DNA from: Diaphorobacter aerolatus
GTDB lineage: Bacteria > Pseudomonadota > Gammaproteobacteria > Burkholderiales > Burkholderiaceae_C
Direction of reading: 5' to 3'
Assembly: GCF_014489535.1 (NCBI RefSeq)
Contig: NZ_CP060783.1
Coordinates: forward strand, 3,238,501-3,302,500
DNA length: 64,000 bases
In this document: positions 28,982 through 37,726 of the stretch, in pieces
Position numbering within the stretch: the first letter of the stretch is position 1
How the letters are laid out: every line of letters begins with the position of its first letter
Translations under genes and position numbers: made by a program
Notes under the pieces: generated by a model
Databases searched by the model: none
Seen by the model: the letters and a program-made list of their open reading frames with translations, nothing else
What the model was told of the DNA's origin: nothing

Positions 28982-30518
28982 ATGTCATTGAAATTCCCCG
29001 TCGTTTCCGTCATCGCCTGCGCCCTGCTGACGGGATGGTGCGCTCTCGCCACGGCCCAGACCGGGCGGGCCGCCGTACCGGCTCCACCACCGGTGGCTTC
29101 GCCCCAACAAAACACCATGCTGCCGCCCGCCGTGGAGGCTGCGCTGCAACGCGTCAAGGTGCCGCGCGAGGCGCTCTCGGCCATGGTGGTCGAACTCGAT
29201 TCCCCGCCAGGGCCACGAAGCTGGCCTACCGCGCCGACGAAGCGGCCAATCCCGCATCGGTGATGAAGCTCGTCACCACCTACGCGGCGCTGGAGCTGCT
29301 CGGCCCTGCATTCCAGTGGGAAACGCCGGTGTTCTTCGATGCCCAGCCGCAGGACGGCGCATTGCGCGGCAATGTCTACATTCAGGGCAGCGGCGATCCG
29401 CAACTCGTGCTCGAACGCCTGTGGCTGACCATGCGTCGCCTGCGCAGCATGGGGGTGACCGTGATCGTCGGCGACATCGTGCTCGACCGGACGGCGTTTG
29501 ACATCGGCACGCGCGACGCGGCCAAGTTCGATGGCGAACCCTGGCGCCCGTACAACGTGGCGCCGGATGCGCTGCTCATCAACTTCAAGGCGATGAACAT
29601 GCGCTTCGTGCCCGACGTGGCGTCTGGCGTGGCGCGCATCACCTACGAGCCGCCGATGGGGGTATGCAACTGCCCGCGACAGTGCCGCTTGCGCCTTCCT
29701 CGACGAGCTGTGGCGACTGGCAGGCGGGGCTCAGGGCCGAGTTGGCCGAGGCCGGGCGCATCGGCTTTGCCGGGCAGTTTCCTTCGTCATGCGGCGAACG
29801 CGAGTGGAGCATTGCCCCGGCCGACCCCGATGGCTACGCGGCGCGCGCCATCGAGGGCATGTGGCGCGAACTCGGCGGCAAGATCACGGGCACGGTGCGT
29901 GATGGCAAGGTGCCCGTGGGCCTCAAGCCCGCGTTCGTGAACAAGTCCCTGTCGCTGGCGGAAGTGATTCGCGACATCAACAAATACAGCAACAACGTGA
30001 TGACCCAGCAACTGTTCCTCACGCTGGGTCTGCAGTCCACGGGACGCGGCTCGTGGGAGTCGGGTCGGCAGGTCATCGGCAACTGGTGGCGCAGCCGCTG
30101 GCCGCAACTCACGCCGCCGGTCTGGGAGAACGGCGCGGGCTTGAGCCGCGAGGAGCGCATCACCGCGCGCTCGCTCGCCGGCATGCTACAGACCGCCTGG
30201 GCGTCGCCGCAGATGCCCGAGCTGCTGTCTTCGCTGCCCATCGTTGGTGTGGACGGAACGCTGCGCCGCGTGAACACCTCGGGTGCCAAGGGCATGGCAC
30301 ACCTGAAAACCGGCACCTTGCGCGATGTGACCGCGCTGGCGGGGGTGGTGAACTCCCACTCCGGCAAGCGCTACCTGCTGGTGGGGATGATCAATCATCC
30401 ACTGGCGCCCAACGCGCGGCCCGCGCTCCACGCACTGGTGGACTGGGCAGCGCAGGATGCGCCGAGCGCAACGCCGAATCTGGCGAGCAACGCGCCCAAG
30501 GTCTCGCAGCAACGCTGA
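28982..30518 (+). CDS. dacB: D-alanyl-D-alanine carboxypeptidase/endopeptidase, PBP4 type (interrupted by two missing bases)
   Basis: This periplasmic S13 peptidase trims peptidoglycan peptides. A signal peptide is followed by the active-site SxxK (NPASVMKLVTT), then the SxN motif (YSNNVMTQQL) and the KTG motif (AHLKTGTLRDV). The first break is in CCCC at 29202-29205 (restored ELDSPARATKLAYRAD); the second is in GGGGG at 29658-29662 (restored EPPMGGMQLPA). All three motifs lie in correctly ordered fragments, and the restored protein is about 511 aa, normal for PBP4. It is divergent from tsaB with 148 bases between. Confidence 0.92.
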
Positions 30519-30550
30519 CGACGTGCCGAAACGCGTGGACAAAAGCAACC

Positions 30551-30581
30551 ATGGCCCCGAAGATTCCGGGGCCATATTTGT
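30551..30581 (+). terminator. Probable terminator of dacB
   Basis: A perfect 9-bp stem ATGGCCCCG/CGGGGCCAT with a 7-base loop lies 33 bases after the dacB stop. The tail (ATTTGTAA) is only moderately T-rich. Confidence 0.6.
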
Positions 30582-30719
30582 AAGCGCGTTCCTATCGTTT
30601 TCCCCGAGAATTTTTATTGGAAATGGCCGAATTCCGTTGTCGCAGCGTTGTTTCGACGGGAAGTCAGTGTTTACCCAAATATGAGTACTGGTGAATCATC
30701 TTTATCATTTTGAAAAAAA

Positions 30720-30733
30720 CGAACGGTCGTTCG
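30720..30733. promoter_or_regulatory. Perfect palindrome, candidate TetR-type operator of the SGNH esterase
   Basis: CGAACG-GT-CGTTCG is a perfect 6-2-6 dyad ending 22 bases before the start codon, where a bound repressor would block the promoter or leader. Its core is shared at 11 of 12 positions with the site at 22268-22279 in front of fadD. Confidence 0.5.
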
Positions 30734-30755
30734 ATTCAATGAAGGAGCCTTTTAA

Positions 30756-31910
30756 ATGAAAGCACGCATGCGTATGCACTGGATCGCCGCGGCAGTTGCC
30801 GCAGTGGCATTGACAGCCTGTGGCGGTGGAGGCGGAAACACCACGCCGGCGCAGAATGTCACCAAGATTCGGGTGATGGGCGACAGCCTGTCGGACACCG
30901 GCACGTTCGGCTTCAAGGCGACCGTGCAGAATGCCGGTAATCCGGATGATGCCAATGGACCATCGTGGCTGTGGGTCGAGCATGTGGCGAAACGCTACGG
31001 CGTGCCGCTTTGCTCGCACTACCGCGCCGCAGACGCATCGACTTACACGACCGTCGCAAGCTGCAACAACTTCGCCGTAGCTGGCGGACGCATCAACTAC
31101 TTCGCCAATCCGAAGGATCCGCACTCGATCACCAAGCAGATGGCCGATGCCGCAGCCACGGCCTACAACGCCGAAGAGCTGGTTCTGATCGACGGCGGCG
31201 GCAACGACGCGGGCGACCTGTTCGGTGCCTATCTTGCAGCCTCGACCGATGGCGGCAAGAGCTTCTTTGCGCTGATCGGCACGATGCTGGACGCCCCGAC
31301 CGTGCAGGCGCTCGCTGCGCAAGGCGCAGCCGGCATGCCCAAGGCGGGCGCTGCCTACATGCAGGCGCTGGCCGGGTACTTCGCGAGGAACATCAAGACC
31401 AACGTGCTGGACAAGGGCGCTCCGCGCGTGGCCGTGCTCAACATGCCGGGTGTGACGCTCACTCCGAAGTTCCAGATGGTGCTCAAGCGGATCACCGCCA
31501 CACAGGGCGCTGCGGCCGCGCAGCAGTTGAACACGCTGTTCGACACCTGGGTGCAGACCTTCAACACGCAACTGGGCACCAGCCTGGGGACCGACTCTCG
31601 TCTGGCGCTGGTGGATTTCTATGACTCGTTCAGGGATCAGGCTGCGAATCCCAGCCAATACTCCTATCAGAACGTGACGGATCCGGTCTGCCCGCCGACC
31701 GGTCAGGATGCTTCGGGCCTGCCAACCTACACCTTCACGAGCTGCACGGCCCAGGCGCTGTCGGCACGGACGCCGCCCACAGGCGCGAGCGGTGGTGCCA
31801 ATTGGTGGAGGTCCTATGGTTTTGCCGACAGCTTCCACCCCACGCCTTACGGTCAGCAGTTGATGAGCCAGTTGGCATCGCGTTCGCTCTCGCGTGCGGG
31901 CTGGTATTGA
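30756..31910 (+). CDS. SGNH/GDSL-family esterase, predicted lipoprotein
   Basis: This is a serine esterase or lipase of 384 aa exported by a lipoprotein signal (lipobox LTAC, then a glycine-rich linker). The SGNH blocks are intact: VMGDSLSDTGTFG with the nucleophile Ser, GGGNDAGDLFG with the oxyanion Asn, and FADSFHPTPYGQQL with the catalytic Asp and His. Five or more cysteines suggest disulfides in the periplasm. The ATG follows a GAAGGAG site. ompW follows 33 bases later with its own AGGAGG, so the pair is likely co-transcribed. The natural substrate is unknown, though the palindrome shared with fadD hints at lipids. Confidence 0.88.
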   Translation: MKARMRMHWIAAAVAAVALTACGGGGGNTTPAQNVTKIRVMGDSLSDTGTFGFKATVQNAGNPDDANGPSWLWVEHVAKRYGVPLCSHYRAADASTYTTVASCNNFAVAGGRINYFANPKDPHSITKQMADAAATAYNAEELVLIDGGGNDAGDLFGAYLAASTDGGKSFFALIGTMLDAPTVQALAAQGAAGMPKAGAAYMQALAGYFARNIKTNVLDKGAPRVAVLNMPGVTLTPKFQMVLKRITATQGAAAAQQLNTLFDTWVQTFNTQLGTSLGTDSRLALVDFYDSFRDQAANPSQYSYQNVTDPVCPPTGQDASGLPTYTFTSCTAQALSARTPPTGASGGANWWRSYGFADSFHPTPYGQQLMSQLASRSLSRAGWY

Positions 31911-31943
31911 TCCGAACAGAACATTGCATACAGGAGGCAATAT

Positions 31944-32615
31944 ATGAAGGGCTTCTTCAAGACGGGCGCAGCGTTGCTCGTATTGGCCGCCGGCGTTGGC
32001 GCGCAGGCACAGGTGGCGGGCACGTTCAGCGCCCGTATCGGCGCCACGCGCATCATGCCGGACGTGACCAGCGGCAATCTCTCGGAACCCAGCTTTCCCG
32101 GAACCAAGATCGACGTCAACGATGCGACGCAGCTGTCGGGCGGTGTGAACTACATGCTCACAGACAACATCGCGCTCGATGTGCCGTTGGCGCTGCCGTT
32201 CAAGCACAAGTTCTTCGGTGACGGTGCGATTGATGGCGTGGGCCAGCTCGGACAGGTCAAGGTGTTGCCCGCGACGCTGTTCGTGCAGTACCGGTTCCTG
32301 GAGGCCAATGCGGCTTTCCGGCCTTACGTCGGTCTCGGCGTGACCTATGCGAAGTTCTTCAAGAACCGCACGACGGCCACGCTGACGGGCCTGACGGGCG
32401 GCACGCCCAACAATCCGACCACGGCGAAGATGGACAACAAGTTCGCACTGACGCCGCAGATCGGTTTTGTCTACAACATCAACGAGCGCTGGTTCCTCAA
32501 CGCGTCGTACTACAAGTCGTTCCTGAAGACCAAGGCGCATCTGTCCACGGGCCAGAGCATCTCGGTGAAACTCAACCCCGACGTCGTTTCCATCGACATT
32601 GGCTACAAGTTCTGA
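31944..32615 (+). CDS. ompW: OmpW-family outer-membrane protein
   Basis: This is an eight-stranded beta-barrel of 223 aa with a cleaved signal peptide (AAGVGAQAQ). Barrel hallmarks are SARIGATRIMPD near the start, YRFLEANAAFRPYVGLGVTY in the middle and a C-terminal aromatic residue (IDIGYKF) recognised by the BAM complex. OmpW proteins form narrow hydrophobic channels. Its pairing with the SGNH esterase suggests uptake or export of the esterase products, which is inference. A terminator follows. Confidence 0.88.
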   Translation: MKGFFKTGAALLVLAAGVGAQAQVAGTFSARIGATRIMPDVTSGNLSEPSFPGTKIDVNDATQLSGGVNYMLTDNIALDVPLALPFKHKFFGDGAIDGVGQLGQVKVLPATLFVQYRFLEANAAFRPYVGLGVTYAKFFKNRTTATLTGLTGGTPNNPTTAKMDNKFALTPQIGFVYNINERWFLNASYYKSFLKTKAHLSTGQSISVKLNPDVVSIDIGYKF

Positions 32616-32640
32616 AACCGGTCTCCAGGGTGTTCAGCAG

Positions 32641-32664
32641 CCGACCCCAGGGGTCGGTTTTTTT
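32641..32664 (+). terminator. Rho-independent terminator of ompW
   Basis: A 7-bp stem CCGACCC/GGGTCGG with a short loop is followed by seven Ts. Confidence 0.9.
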
Positions 32665-32697
32665 ATGCGCATTTCCAGCGTTCGCCGGGCACCTGCA

Positions 32698-32741
32698 TGA
32701 AATGAAACGGGCGGCCACCGGTTTCGCACCAGTGGCCGCCC
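32698..32741 (-). terminator. Terminator of the SGNH-like gene
   Basis: Read on the minus strand, a long GC stem GGGCGGCCAC/GTGGCCGCCC is followed by GTTTCATTTCAT. It lies 39 bases beyond the stop of the minus-strand SGNH-like gene. Confidence 0.7.
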
Positions 32742-32780
32742 GCAAATCCGGACTCAGCCGATCAGGGATGGATCAGACCA

Positions 32781-33733
32781 TCACCATTGCCGCGCGACGA
32801 TGTCGCGCGCAAAGTCGCCCAGACGGCGATTCGCCTCGGGGTCAAGTAGATCTTGTCGGCAAACGCATAGCGGTTGTAGTTCACATCGATCAGCGTGCTG
32901 GTGGTGCAGCGTGCCGAATTGACCTCGTTGGTGCCGATGCCGATGCCGTTGCCGGGATCGATCGAATTGCACACGGGCTTCTCGGCGTTGCTGAAACCGT
33001 AGCGGTTCGGGTCGCCCTCGAACAGGTTCACCTGATAGGGCACATCCACGTACAACACCTGCTTGCCGCCCATCTCGTTGATGTCGATCTTGATCTTGCT
33101 GTTCATTGCAATGCTCACGCGCGAAAGCAGTTGCTCCTTGTCGATGGCCTTGGCCCAGGGCGAGCGGCTCAGGTCATAGGACCCTGTCACGACGATGTGC
33201 TTCGCGCCTGCGGCATTCAGGCGCTTGACCTGCGCGGCCATATCCGCGCCCGCCTGTTCGGCGTTCTTCATCAACTGTTCTTCCGTGATGGCTCCGTTGA
33301 GGAAGGCCAGCGTGTTGGCGATCACGTCGCTCACGCCTGCGCTGACCACCACCATGTCGTTGTTGTTGAGCTTGCCGCCCGCGAGGAACGCGTCGATCTG
33401 CTGGACGACGGTAGGCGTGGCGTTGTTGCCGGTCGCGTCCGGCTTCTGGGAGATGCGGGCGTTGCCGTAGGCGTAATTTGTGCCGCCGCTGGATGACGGT
33501 GCAATCTTCACGTCATAGCGACTCGCGAGCTGGACGGTCCAGTTGTTGATGCTGCCGTCGTTGACGCTGTACGTGCTGCCGAGCTGGCCCTGGTCTGCAA
33601 GACCGTCGCCAAAGACGATGAAACGCTCAGGGCTGATCGCCGACTCCACGCTGCTGGAGCCGCAAGCGGTGAGCAGGGCTGCCGATGCGCAGGCCGCTGC
33701 CACCAAAGTGCGGCGCATCCAATTTGCTGCCAT
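32781..33733 (-). CDS. SGNH-fold lipoprotein without catalytic residues (interrupted by one missing base)
   Basis: The protein has a lipoprotein signal (lipobox LTAC) and the overall order of an SGNH hydrolase, but the catalytic residues are changed. Block I reads VFGDGLADQG, with Gly in place of the nucleophile Ser. Block III reads VSAGVSDVIA, with Ser where Asn is expected. The C-terminal Asp-x-x-His block reads FADKIYLTPEANRRL, with no His. These lie in clean frame, away from the break, except that block V follows directly before it (GGGG at 32838-32841; one added base restores TPEANRRLGDF). The restored length is about 317 aa. The ATG at 33733 has a GGAG site. It is probably a pseudoenzyme, perhaps a binding protein. 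Confidence 0.75.
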
Positions 33734-33820
33734 ATAAATCTCCAATACGATGAGGTGAGTGTAACTAGTGCCTGTCAATCATGGGCGGAGCATCCGCTAC
33801 AAACTGTAGGAGCTTCGGTT

Positions 33821-34819
33821 TCATGCCGCCGCCGCAGCGCGTTGCAGCCGGTCGCGAACGCCTTCCCAGTCCGCCGATTCTGGTGGCCATTCCACCCAGA
33901 TGAGTTTGACCTTGGCGGTGTCGAAATCACGCAGCGCGGCAAACAGCTCCTTGCCGGCCTCCTGCGCGTCGTCCGGCATGCGGCGCAACACCACGTTCCT
34001 GGCGGGCGTGAGCATGCGCGCACGCGTGTAGATCGCAATGTTTGCTGCGTCCATGCCCAGCACTTCAAGCGCGGTCTGGATCTGCTTGGCATTCATCAGC
34101 CGCACCGTCGCGCTGGGCGCATAGTGCGCGAGCAGCGTGCCCGATGCGCGGGGCGTGTGTTCGGGCAGTTCCTCGCGTGACAGGGCGCGCATGCCGCAGA
34201 CGCGCTCGATATCGTCGCGCGTGATGGCACCGGGGCGCAGCAGCACCGGCGCGCCGCGCGTGCAGTCGACGATGGTCGATTCGATGCCGACCTCGCAGGC
34301 ACCGCCATCGAGCACCAGCAGACCGTCGCCGAACTCCGATGCCACATGCTGCGCCGTCGTCGGGCTCACGCGGCCAAACTTGTTGGCGCTCGGCGCGGCC
34401 ACCCCCCACACGGGCGATTCGAGCGACTGGCAGGCGAGCAGCAGCGCATGGGCGACGGGATGCGCGGGGCAACGCAGGCCCACACTGTCCTGCCCACCGG
34501 TCGAAGCCTTCGCGGCCTGAGGCAGGCGCGGCAGGATCACGGTGAGCGGGCCGGGCCAGAACGCATCGATCAGTTGCTGTGCGAACACCGGCACCTCTCT
34601 GGCGTAGCGCTTGATGCTTTCGGCGTCGGCCACATGCACGATCAGCGGATGGTTGGTCGGGCGGCCCTTGGAGGCAAAGATTTGCGCGACCGCCGCGTCG
34701 TTGTCGGCGTCGGCTGCGAGGCCATAGACCGTTTCGGTCGGCATGCCCAGCAGCTCGCCGCGCGCGAGCGCCTCGGCTGCGGCCTGGATCGACTTCGGAA
34801 GGCTTCCGTCGAGAATCAT
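33821..34819 (-). CDS. tsaC: L-threonylcarbamoyladenylate synthase, Sua5 type
   Basis: This enzyme makes threonylcarbamoyl-AMP for t6A37 synthesis on tRNA. The YrdC domain is clear (ELLGMPTETVYGLAADA, then SKGRPTNHPLIVHV, then VGLRCPAHP and AAPSANKFGRVSPT). A C-terminal Sua5 domain makes it 332 aa, longer than the YrdC-only TsaC. The ATG at 34819 lies 2 bases after the purK stop, so it is the last gene of purE-purK-tsaC. Its pathway partner tsaB is 5 kb away. Confidence 0.92.
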   Translation of the reverse strand: MILDGSLPKSIQAAAEALARGELLGMPTETVYGLAADADNDAAVAQIFASKGRPTNHPLIVHVADAESIKRYAREVPVFAQQLIDAFWPGPLTVILPRLPQAAKASTGGQDSVGLRCPAHPVAHALLLACQSLESPVWGVAAPSANKFGRVSPTTAQHVASEFGDGLLVLDGGACEVGIESTIVDCTRGAPVLLRPGAITRDDIERVCGMRALSREELPEHTPRASGTLLAHYAPSATVRLMNAKQIQTALEVLGMDAANIAIYTRARMLTPARNVVLRRMPDDAQEAGKELFAALRDFDTAKVKLIWVEWPPESADWEGVRDRLQRAAAAA

Positions 34820-34821
34820 GA

Positions 34822-36000
34822 TCAGAACGGCTCGATGCCAAGAATCGCGGCGGCCTTGAGCGCCGTCGCGCGCACTGCTTCGGGCGTGGCACCGGTGATG
34901 TTCAGATGACCCATCTTGCGCGCTCGCTTGGCGTCGTGCTTGCCGTAGAGATGCAGGGCGCAGCCGGGCAGGGCGAGTACCTGATCCCACGCGGGCGACC
35001 TGGCCTCGGACGAGTTCTTGAACCACAGATCGCCCAGCAGGTTCAGCATGATTGACGGGCTGTGCTGGCGCGGCTGCGTGAGCGGCAGATTGGTCATGCA
35101 GCGCACCTGCAGCTCGAACTGCGAGACGTCGCACGCGTTCTGGCTGTAGTGTCCGCTGTTGTGCGGGCGTGGCGCGATTTCGTTGACCACCAGCATGCCG
35201 TCGGTCAGCACGAAGAATTCCACGCAGAGCACGCCGACGTAGTCGAGGCCGATGGCCACCGACCTGGCGGCGGCAATGGCCTTTTCGACCTGGGTGGCCG
35301 GCAGGTTGCCTGCGTAGACTTCGGTGACCGCGAGAATGCCGTCACGGTGCAGATTGCGCTGCACTGGCAGATTCACGATAGTGCCGTCGCGGCCACGCGC
35401 GACGATCACCGAGCATTCGAGTGCCAGCGGCAGCATTTTTTCGAGCACGCAGGGAACGCGGCCCAATTGCTCCCATGCGGTGTTCAGCTCTTCGCGCGTG
35501 GTCACGCGCACCTGACCCTTGCCGTCGTAGCCCATGCGGGCGGTTTTCACGATGCCAGGCAGCAGCACATCGTTCACGGCGGCAAGCTGCCCGGGCGTTT
35601 CGATCACGGCATAGGGCGCACAGGGCACGCTGCACTTCACGAAATGCGCCTTCTCGGCCGCACGGTCCTGCGCAATCGCCACGGCGGAACCGGCGGGAGA
35701 CACCGGCAGCGACTCGGCCAACCGGTTCAGCGAACCGGCGGGTACGTTCTCGAATTCGGTGGTGACGGCGGCGCAGAGCCGGGCGAGTTCGGCCAGACCT
35801 TGCGGGTCTTCATAGCCGCTGCGGATGTGGTGGTGACTGACGAGACCGGCGGGGCTGGTCTCGTCCTTGTCGAGGACGGCGGTGAAATAGCCCATCGCCT
35901 GCGCGGTCTGCGCGAACATGCGGCCAAGCTGGCCGCCGCCGAGCACGCCCAGCGTGGCACCGGGAAGAATCACGCGTGTATCGCGGTCCTGCGCGCTCAT
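34822..36000 (-). CDS. purK: 5-(carboxyamino)imidazole ribonucleotide synthase
   Basis: This is an ATP-grasp enzyme that converts AIR and bicarbonate to N5-CAIR in purine synthesis. The N-terminal GVLGGGQLGRMFAQTAQAMG, the ATP-grasp segment PGIVKTARMGYDGKGQ, and NEIAPRPHNSGHYSQNAC are diagnostic. The 392-aa length is normal and the frame intact. Its start overlaps the purE stop by 4 bases (ATGA), so PurE and PurK, successive enzymes, are translationally coupled. Confidence 0.95.
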   Translation of the reverse strand: MSAQDRDTRVILPGATLGVLGGGQLGRMFAQTAQAMGYFTAVLDKDETSPAGLVSHHHIRSGYEDPQGLAELARLCAAVTTEFENVPAGSLNRLAESLPVSPAGSAVAIAQDRAAEKAHFVKCSVPCAPYAVIETPGQLAAVNDVLLPGIVKTARMGYDGKGQVRVTTREELNTAWEQLGRVPCVLEKMLPLALECSVIVARGRDGTIVNLPVQRNLHRDGILAVTEVYAGNLPATQVEKAIAAARSVAIGLDYVGVLCVEFFVLTDGMLVVNEIAPRPHNSGHYSQNACDVSQFELQVRCMTNLPLTQPRQHSPSIMLNLLGDLWFKNSSEARSPAWDQVLALPGCALHLYGKHDAKRARKMGHLNITGATPEAVRATALKAAAILGIEPF

Positions 36001-36494
36001 GCGGAAACCGGAGGCAGGGTCATCGCGCGTGCCGCAAGGGTCTGCTCCGCGCGGAACGTTTCGAGTTTCTTGCGCAGCGCCGGGTCTTCATTGGCGAGCA
36101 AGGCCACGGCGAACAGCGCCGCGTTGGCAGCCCCGGCGGTGCCGATGGCGAACGTCGCAACCGGCACACCCTTGGGCATCTGCACGATCGAATGCAGCGA
36201 ATCCACGCCTTGGAGATGGCGGCTTGCCACCGGCACGCCAAGCACCGGAACCGTGGTCTTTGCCGCGATCATGCCCGGCAAGTGGGCCGCGCCACCCGCA
36301 CCGGCGATGATGGCCTTGAGGCCGCGATCGGCGGCGGCTTCGGCATAGCGGAACATGTCGTCGGGCATGCGATGGGCCGACACCACCTGCGCCTCATGGG
36401 CGATGCCGAATTGTTCGAGGATGGCAACTGCGTGCTGCATGGTGTCCCAGTCGCTGCTGGAGCCCATCACCACGCCGATTTGGATGGATTTCAT
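35997..36494 (-). CDS. purE: N5-carboxyaminoimidazole ribonucleotide mutase
   Basis: This enzyme converts N5-CAIR to CAIR, using the PurK product. The active-site segment VVMGSSSDWDTM, then EAQVVSAHRMPDDMF, then IAGAGGAAHLPGMIAA are conserved. The 165-aa length is normal. It is the first gene of the purE-purK-tsaC unit. Confidence 0.95.
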   Translation of the reverse strand: MKSIQIGVVMGSSSDWDTMQHAVAILEQFGIAHEAQVVSAHRMPDDMFRYAEAAADRGLKAIIAGAGGAAHLPGMIAAKTTVPVLGVPVASRHLQGVDSLHSIVQMPKGVPVATFAIGTAGAANAALFAVALLANEDPALRKKLETFRAEQTLAARAMTLPPVSA

Positions 36495-36819
36495 TTGGTA
36501 GGTGCGAGGGGCGGCAAGGGCCTGCCCGCTGGGGTGTAACCCACGATTTTACTTTTTGTCAGACTGCCGCGCCGAACAGGCTCGCGTTTGGGTTCACCCG
36601 GCCCAAATACCGATGCGCGGCGCGTGTACTTTGCATGCCCGAAGATGCAGGAGAATGGGGGCTTGCGGATGTCGAGCCGCGGGCGCTCGGGCCGTCGACC
36701 GGCTTGTGATTTGCTGTTGCGCCCACATGTATCCGGCTTGTTCCATGTCTCGTTCCTGCGCTGCTGCCAAGACTGCGGCCGGGCTTCACTACCATCACCA
36801 CCACGCACCGGGTTTTGCC
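36495..36819. other. Divergent intergenic region, no gene seen
   Basis: This 325-base stretch lies between purE (minus) and the thioredoxin-TPR gene (plus) and must hold both promoters. An open frame reads through it into the thioredoxin gene, but has no family-like sequence. I see no clear dyad. Confidence 0.5.
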
Positions 36820-37716
36820 ATGATTGATGTCACCGTAGAAAATTTTGAATCCGAAGTCATCGCTGCGTCGATGCAGACTCCCGTGCTCGTGGATTTCTGG
36901 GCTCCCTGGTGCGGTCCCTGCAAGACGCTCGGCCCGATTCTGGAGAAGGTCGAGACGGAATATGCGGGTCGCTTCAAGCTCGTGAAGATCGACTCCGACC
37001 AGCAGCAGGAATTGGCGGGTGCGTTTGGCATTCGCAGCATTCCCACCTGCATCCTGATGAAGAACGGTCAACCGGTGGACGGATTCATGGGCGCGCAAAG
37101 CGAAGGCCAGGTCAAGGAATTCCTCGACAAGCACGTGCCCGCCGCGGAGGAAGTCGCAGCCCAGGAGGATCTCGCCGAGGCGCAGGCCGCGCTTGCCGAG
37201 GAAGATCCGGAATCCGCGCTTGAGCGCCTTCAACATGCCGTGGCGACCGATCCGTCCAACGACGACGCACGCTACGACTACGTCAAGCTGCTGCTGCAAC
37301 AGGGCCGTGAGGACGATGCCAAGGTGGCGTTCGCGCCGGTCATCGCCAAGGCCGGTACGTCGCGCAAGCTGGCGGCCCTGAAGGGCTGGATGGACGCGCT
37401 CGACTTCTCGGCGCAAAGCGGCCCGATGGCCGGGTTCGACGCGAAGATCGCCGCCAACAAGCGCGACTTCGAGGCACGTTTCGCCCGTGCCCGCAAGCTG
37501 ATCGCCGAGCAGAAATGGACCGACGCGATGGACGAGCTGCTCGATATCCTCATGCGCGACAAGAGCTGGAACGAGGACGCGGCGCGCCAGCTCTACATCT
37601 CCATTCTCGAGTTGATCGAACCACCCCGGGTCAAGGTGGCGGATGGCCAGATTCCGCCCGAAGATCCTACCGTTGCGACCTATCGCCGTCGCCTCTCAAG
37701 CGTCGTGCTCAGTTGA
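36820..37716 (+). CDS. Thioredoxin with C-terminal TPR region (CnoX/YbbN-like)
   Basis: The N-terminal 110 residues are a thioredoxin domain with an active WCGPC motif (VLVDFWAPWCGPCKTL) and the cis-proline loop IRSIPTCIL. The remaining 190 residues form TPR-like helices. This architecture matches CnoX (YbbN), a redox-active co-chaperone, though E. coli CnoX has SxxC instead of CxxC. The ATG at 36820 (MIDVTVENFES) is the family start; a longer upstream frame has no homologous sequence. Length is 298 aa. A lipoprotein gene follows 10 bases later. Confidence 0.9.
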   Translation: MIDVTVENFESEVIAASMQTPVLVDFWAPWCGPCKTLGPILEKVETEYAGRFKLVKIDSDQQQELAGAFGIRSIPTCILMKNGQPVDGFMGAQSEGQVKEFLDKHVPAAEEVAAQEDLAEAQAALAEEDPESALERLQHAVATDPSNDDARYDYVKLLLQQGREDDAKVAFAPVIAKAGTSRKLAALKGWMDALDFSAQSGPMAGFDAKIAANKRDFEARFARARKLIAEQKWTDAMDELLDILMRDKSWNEDAARQLYISILELIEPPRVKVADGQIPPEDPTVATYRRRLSSVVLS

Positions 37717-37726
37717 GCCGCTGGCC

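Noticed and set aside
30705..32540. A 611-codon open frame antisense to the SGNH esterase and ompW
   Set aside because: The opposite strand carries two genes with signal peptides, ribosome sites, conserved motifs and a terminator.
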